This document shows positions 5,427 through 6,113 of a stretch of DNA of 6,113 nt, piece by piece. The position numbers and the translations under genes were made by a program. The stretch's first letter is position 1; every line of letters starts with the position of its first letter. The stretch comes from Bacillota bacterium. Its GTDB lineage: Bacteria > Bacillota > Clostridia > Christensenellales > Aristaeellaceae. The notes beneath the pieces were generated by a model. It saw only the letters and a program-made list of their open reading frames with translations. It was not told where the DNA came from and did no database searches. The DNA lies in assembly GCA_023404345.1 (NCBI GenBank), contig JAEYCB010000063.1, positions 1 through 6,113 on the forward strand, read 5' to 3'.

Positions 5427-5582
5427 ATGAGGACGGTTGGCAGAATCTACGGGGACGAGGGGGACCGCCGTCCTCCCTCTCCTGAAAAGGGCAAGAAACG
5501 GCTGAAACCCGAAAAGAAAGAGGCTGAGCGCGATGTACCTGACGTTCGACGAGTACCAGCAGATGGGCGGAACGGCAAATGA
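5427..5582 (+). CDS. Small charged protein between capsid and connector genes
   Basis: This 51-aa ORF starts at ATG 5427 and stops at TGA 5580-5582, overlapping the connector start by 50 nt in another frame. The product is highly charged and disordered-looking: MRTVGRIYGDEGD, then a Pro/Lys/Glu-rich middle (SPEKGKKRLKPEKKEAERD), then a tail that is probably constrained by the overlap. I recall small Lys/Glu/Pro-rich proteins at this place in related clostridial phage operons, starting with a similar short hydrophobic strand; their role (capsid decoration or assembly) is not known to me. A good ribosome binding site supports it. It could instead be only a leader that couples connector translation to the capsid gene. 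Confidence 0.55.
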   Translation: MRTVGRIYGDEGDRRPPSPEKGKKRLKPEKKEAERDVPDVRRVPADGRNGK

Positions 5583-5898
5583 ACAGACATTCACGCGGCT
5601 GTGCACGTCGGCGAGCGGACGCATTGACCGGCTGACGCACGGACGTGTGCGGTGCTTCGAACAGGTGCCGCAGGAGGTGAAGGCGGCGGCATTTGAGCTG
5701 ATACGCCGCTGCGAGAGTTACGAGGCAGAGGACGCGCGCGTGGCCTCCTTCACCAACGACGGCATGAGTGTTTCGTATGTGCAGGAGACGGCGCAGCAGC
5801 GCGAATCGGCGCTTGGCAGCGTGGTGATTGACATGCTGTGGGGGCTGAAAGCCGCGGACGGGAAAACGCCGATTCTCTATGCGGGGGTGAGGGCGTGA
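5533..5898 (+). CDS. Head-tail connector protein (gp6 / SPP1 gp15-like adaptor)
   Basis: The 121-aa product would form the first ring below the portal after packaging, closing the head and docking the tail. MYLTFDEYQQMGGTANEQTFTRLCTSASGRIDRLTHGRV (1-39) is the usual start of this helical family. Next come PQEVKAAAFELIRRCESYEAE (46-66), the beta-loop around SFTNDGMSVSYVQE, and the closing helix with a short WGLKAADGKTPILYAGVRA end. ATG 5533 has only a weak site (AAAGAGG, 5517-5523) and probably depends on translation of the overlapping small ORF. The last 20 nt of the gene, including the stop, are part of a 119-bp tandem duplication that follows. Confidence 0.88.
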   Translation: MYLTFDEYQQMGGTANEQTFTRLCTSASGRIDRLTHGRVRCFEQVPQEVKAAAFELIRRCESYEAEDARVASFTNDGMSVSYVQETAQQRESALGSVVIDMLWGLKAADGKTPILYAGVRA

Positions 5899-5901
5899 GA
5901 G

Positions 5902-5994
5902 ACAGCGAGCGCAGGCATGGGTGTTACCATGCCGAAAGTGAGCGGCACACCTGTATGTGGGTGCAGCAGCGCAGCGCGAAGCGATGTGCGAAGC
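5902..5994 (+). repeat. Structured repeat element, copy C1
   Basis: Box 1 ACAGCGAGCG (5902-5911). Hairpin 1 is GGCATGG (5914-5920) / CCATGCC (5927-5933), loop GTGTTA. Box 2 GAAAGTGAGCGGC (5934-5946) has one change from A and B. A CACA (5946-5949) / TGTG (5956-5959) pairing is possible next. TGCAGCAGCGC (5962-5972) follows. The 3' hairpin has lower stem GCGCA/TGTGC (5969-5973 / 5985-5989) with G-U third, a G5974/A5984 mismatch, upper stem CGC/GCG and triloop GAA. It ends GAAGC. The shape is the same as copy B with different bases. Confidence 0.8.
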
Positions 5995-6020
5995 GTGATG
6001 CGGGGGTGAGGGCGTGAGGG

Positions 6021-6113
6021 ACAGCGAGCGCAGGCATGGGTGTTACCATGCCGAAAGTGAGCGGCACACCTGTATGTGGGTGCAGCAGCGCAGCGCGAAG
6101 CGATGTGCGAAGC
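6021..6113 (+). repeat. Structured repeat element, copy C2
   Basis: Identical to C1 over its 93 nt, carried along by the tandem duplication. It ends at the last base of the window. No gene start with a ribosome binding site is visible between C1 and C2 or in C2, so the next tail gene must lie beyond the window. Confidence 0.8.

Larger units (their letters stand above)
5879..6113 (+). repeat. 119-bp tandem duplication (second unit cut by window end)
   Basis: Unit 1 (5879-5997) and unit 2 (5998-6113) align with an offset of 119 nt and one difference (A at 5900, G at 6019). Each unit holds the last 20 nt of the connector gene and one copy of the structured repeat. Because 119 is not a multiple of three, the second copy of the gene end lies in another frame and is non-coding debris. 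The window ends exactly at the end of the repeat copy in unit 2, so an assembly artefact at a contig end cannot be excluded. Confidence 0.92.

Noticed and set aside
4491..5624. Long 377-aa ORF on the - strand
   Set aside because: Antisense shadow of the capsid gene caused by its GGC/GCC/CTG codon bias; Gly/Val/His-rich product without motifs.
23..6113. CRISPR array made by the recurring boxes
   Set aside because: Copies are scattered over 6 kb with genes between them, and the internal hairpins are part of the unit rather than spacers.

Overview
The window is part of the head-assembly (late structural) module of a tailed, siphovirus-type phage or prophage. All confident genes are on the + strand, in this order: end of the large terminase subunit, portal, minor capsid protein (MuF / A118 type, split by a frameshift, with a C-terminal toxin-like extension), small acidic protein (putative immunity), scaffold, HK97-fold major capsid protein, a small charged ORF, and a head-tail connector. 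The proteins resemble those of phages of Gram-positive anaerobes. The high GC content (about 65-72% in hand-counted stretches of the flanking genes) together with strong AAGGAG-type ribosome binding sites suggests a GC-rich gut Clostridia host such as the Oscillospiraceae/Ruminococcaceae. The host assignment is an inference.

Layout. 1-426 is the terminase C-terminus. 428-1774 is the portal. 1790-3213 is the minor capsid gene in two frames. 3210-3425 is the candidate immunity gene, overlapping the toxin stop codon as ATGA. 3424-3490 holds one clear intrinsic terminator and a second terminator-like hairpin. 3728-4285 is the scaffold and 4509-5408 the major capsid protein. 5427-5582 is a small ORF overlapping the connector at 5533-5898. 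The genes would build a procapsid around scaffold and portal, package DNA with the terminase, and cap the head with the connector. The toxin-like tail on the minor capsid protein and its small partner look like a MuF-type polymorphic toxin/immunity cassette. That cassette is much lower in GC (about 48% over 2941-3420) than its surroundings.

The most unusual content is a repeat family of about 93-101 nt that none of the genes explains. Four copies occur: 23-121 (inside the open terminase reading frame), 3525-3625 (just after the terminators), 5902-5994 and 6021-6113 (the last two inside a 119-bp tandem duplication after the connector). All share two near-identical boxes flanking a hairpin whose sequence differs between copies while staying perfectly paired. 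They also share a second, 3' hairpin with a conserved shape (triloop, purine-purine mismatch, lower stem) and the ending GAAGC/GAACC. These compensatory changes point to a structured RNA or palindromic mobile element rather than coding sequence. I do not recognise the family.
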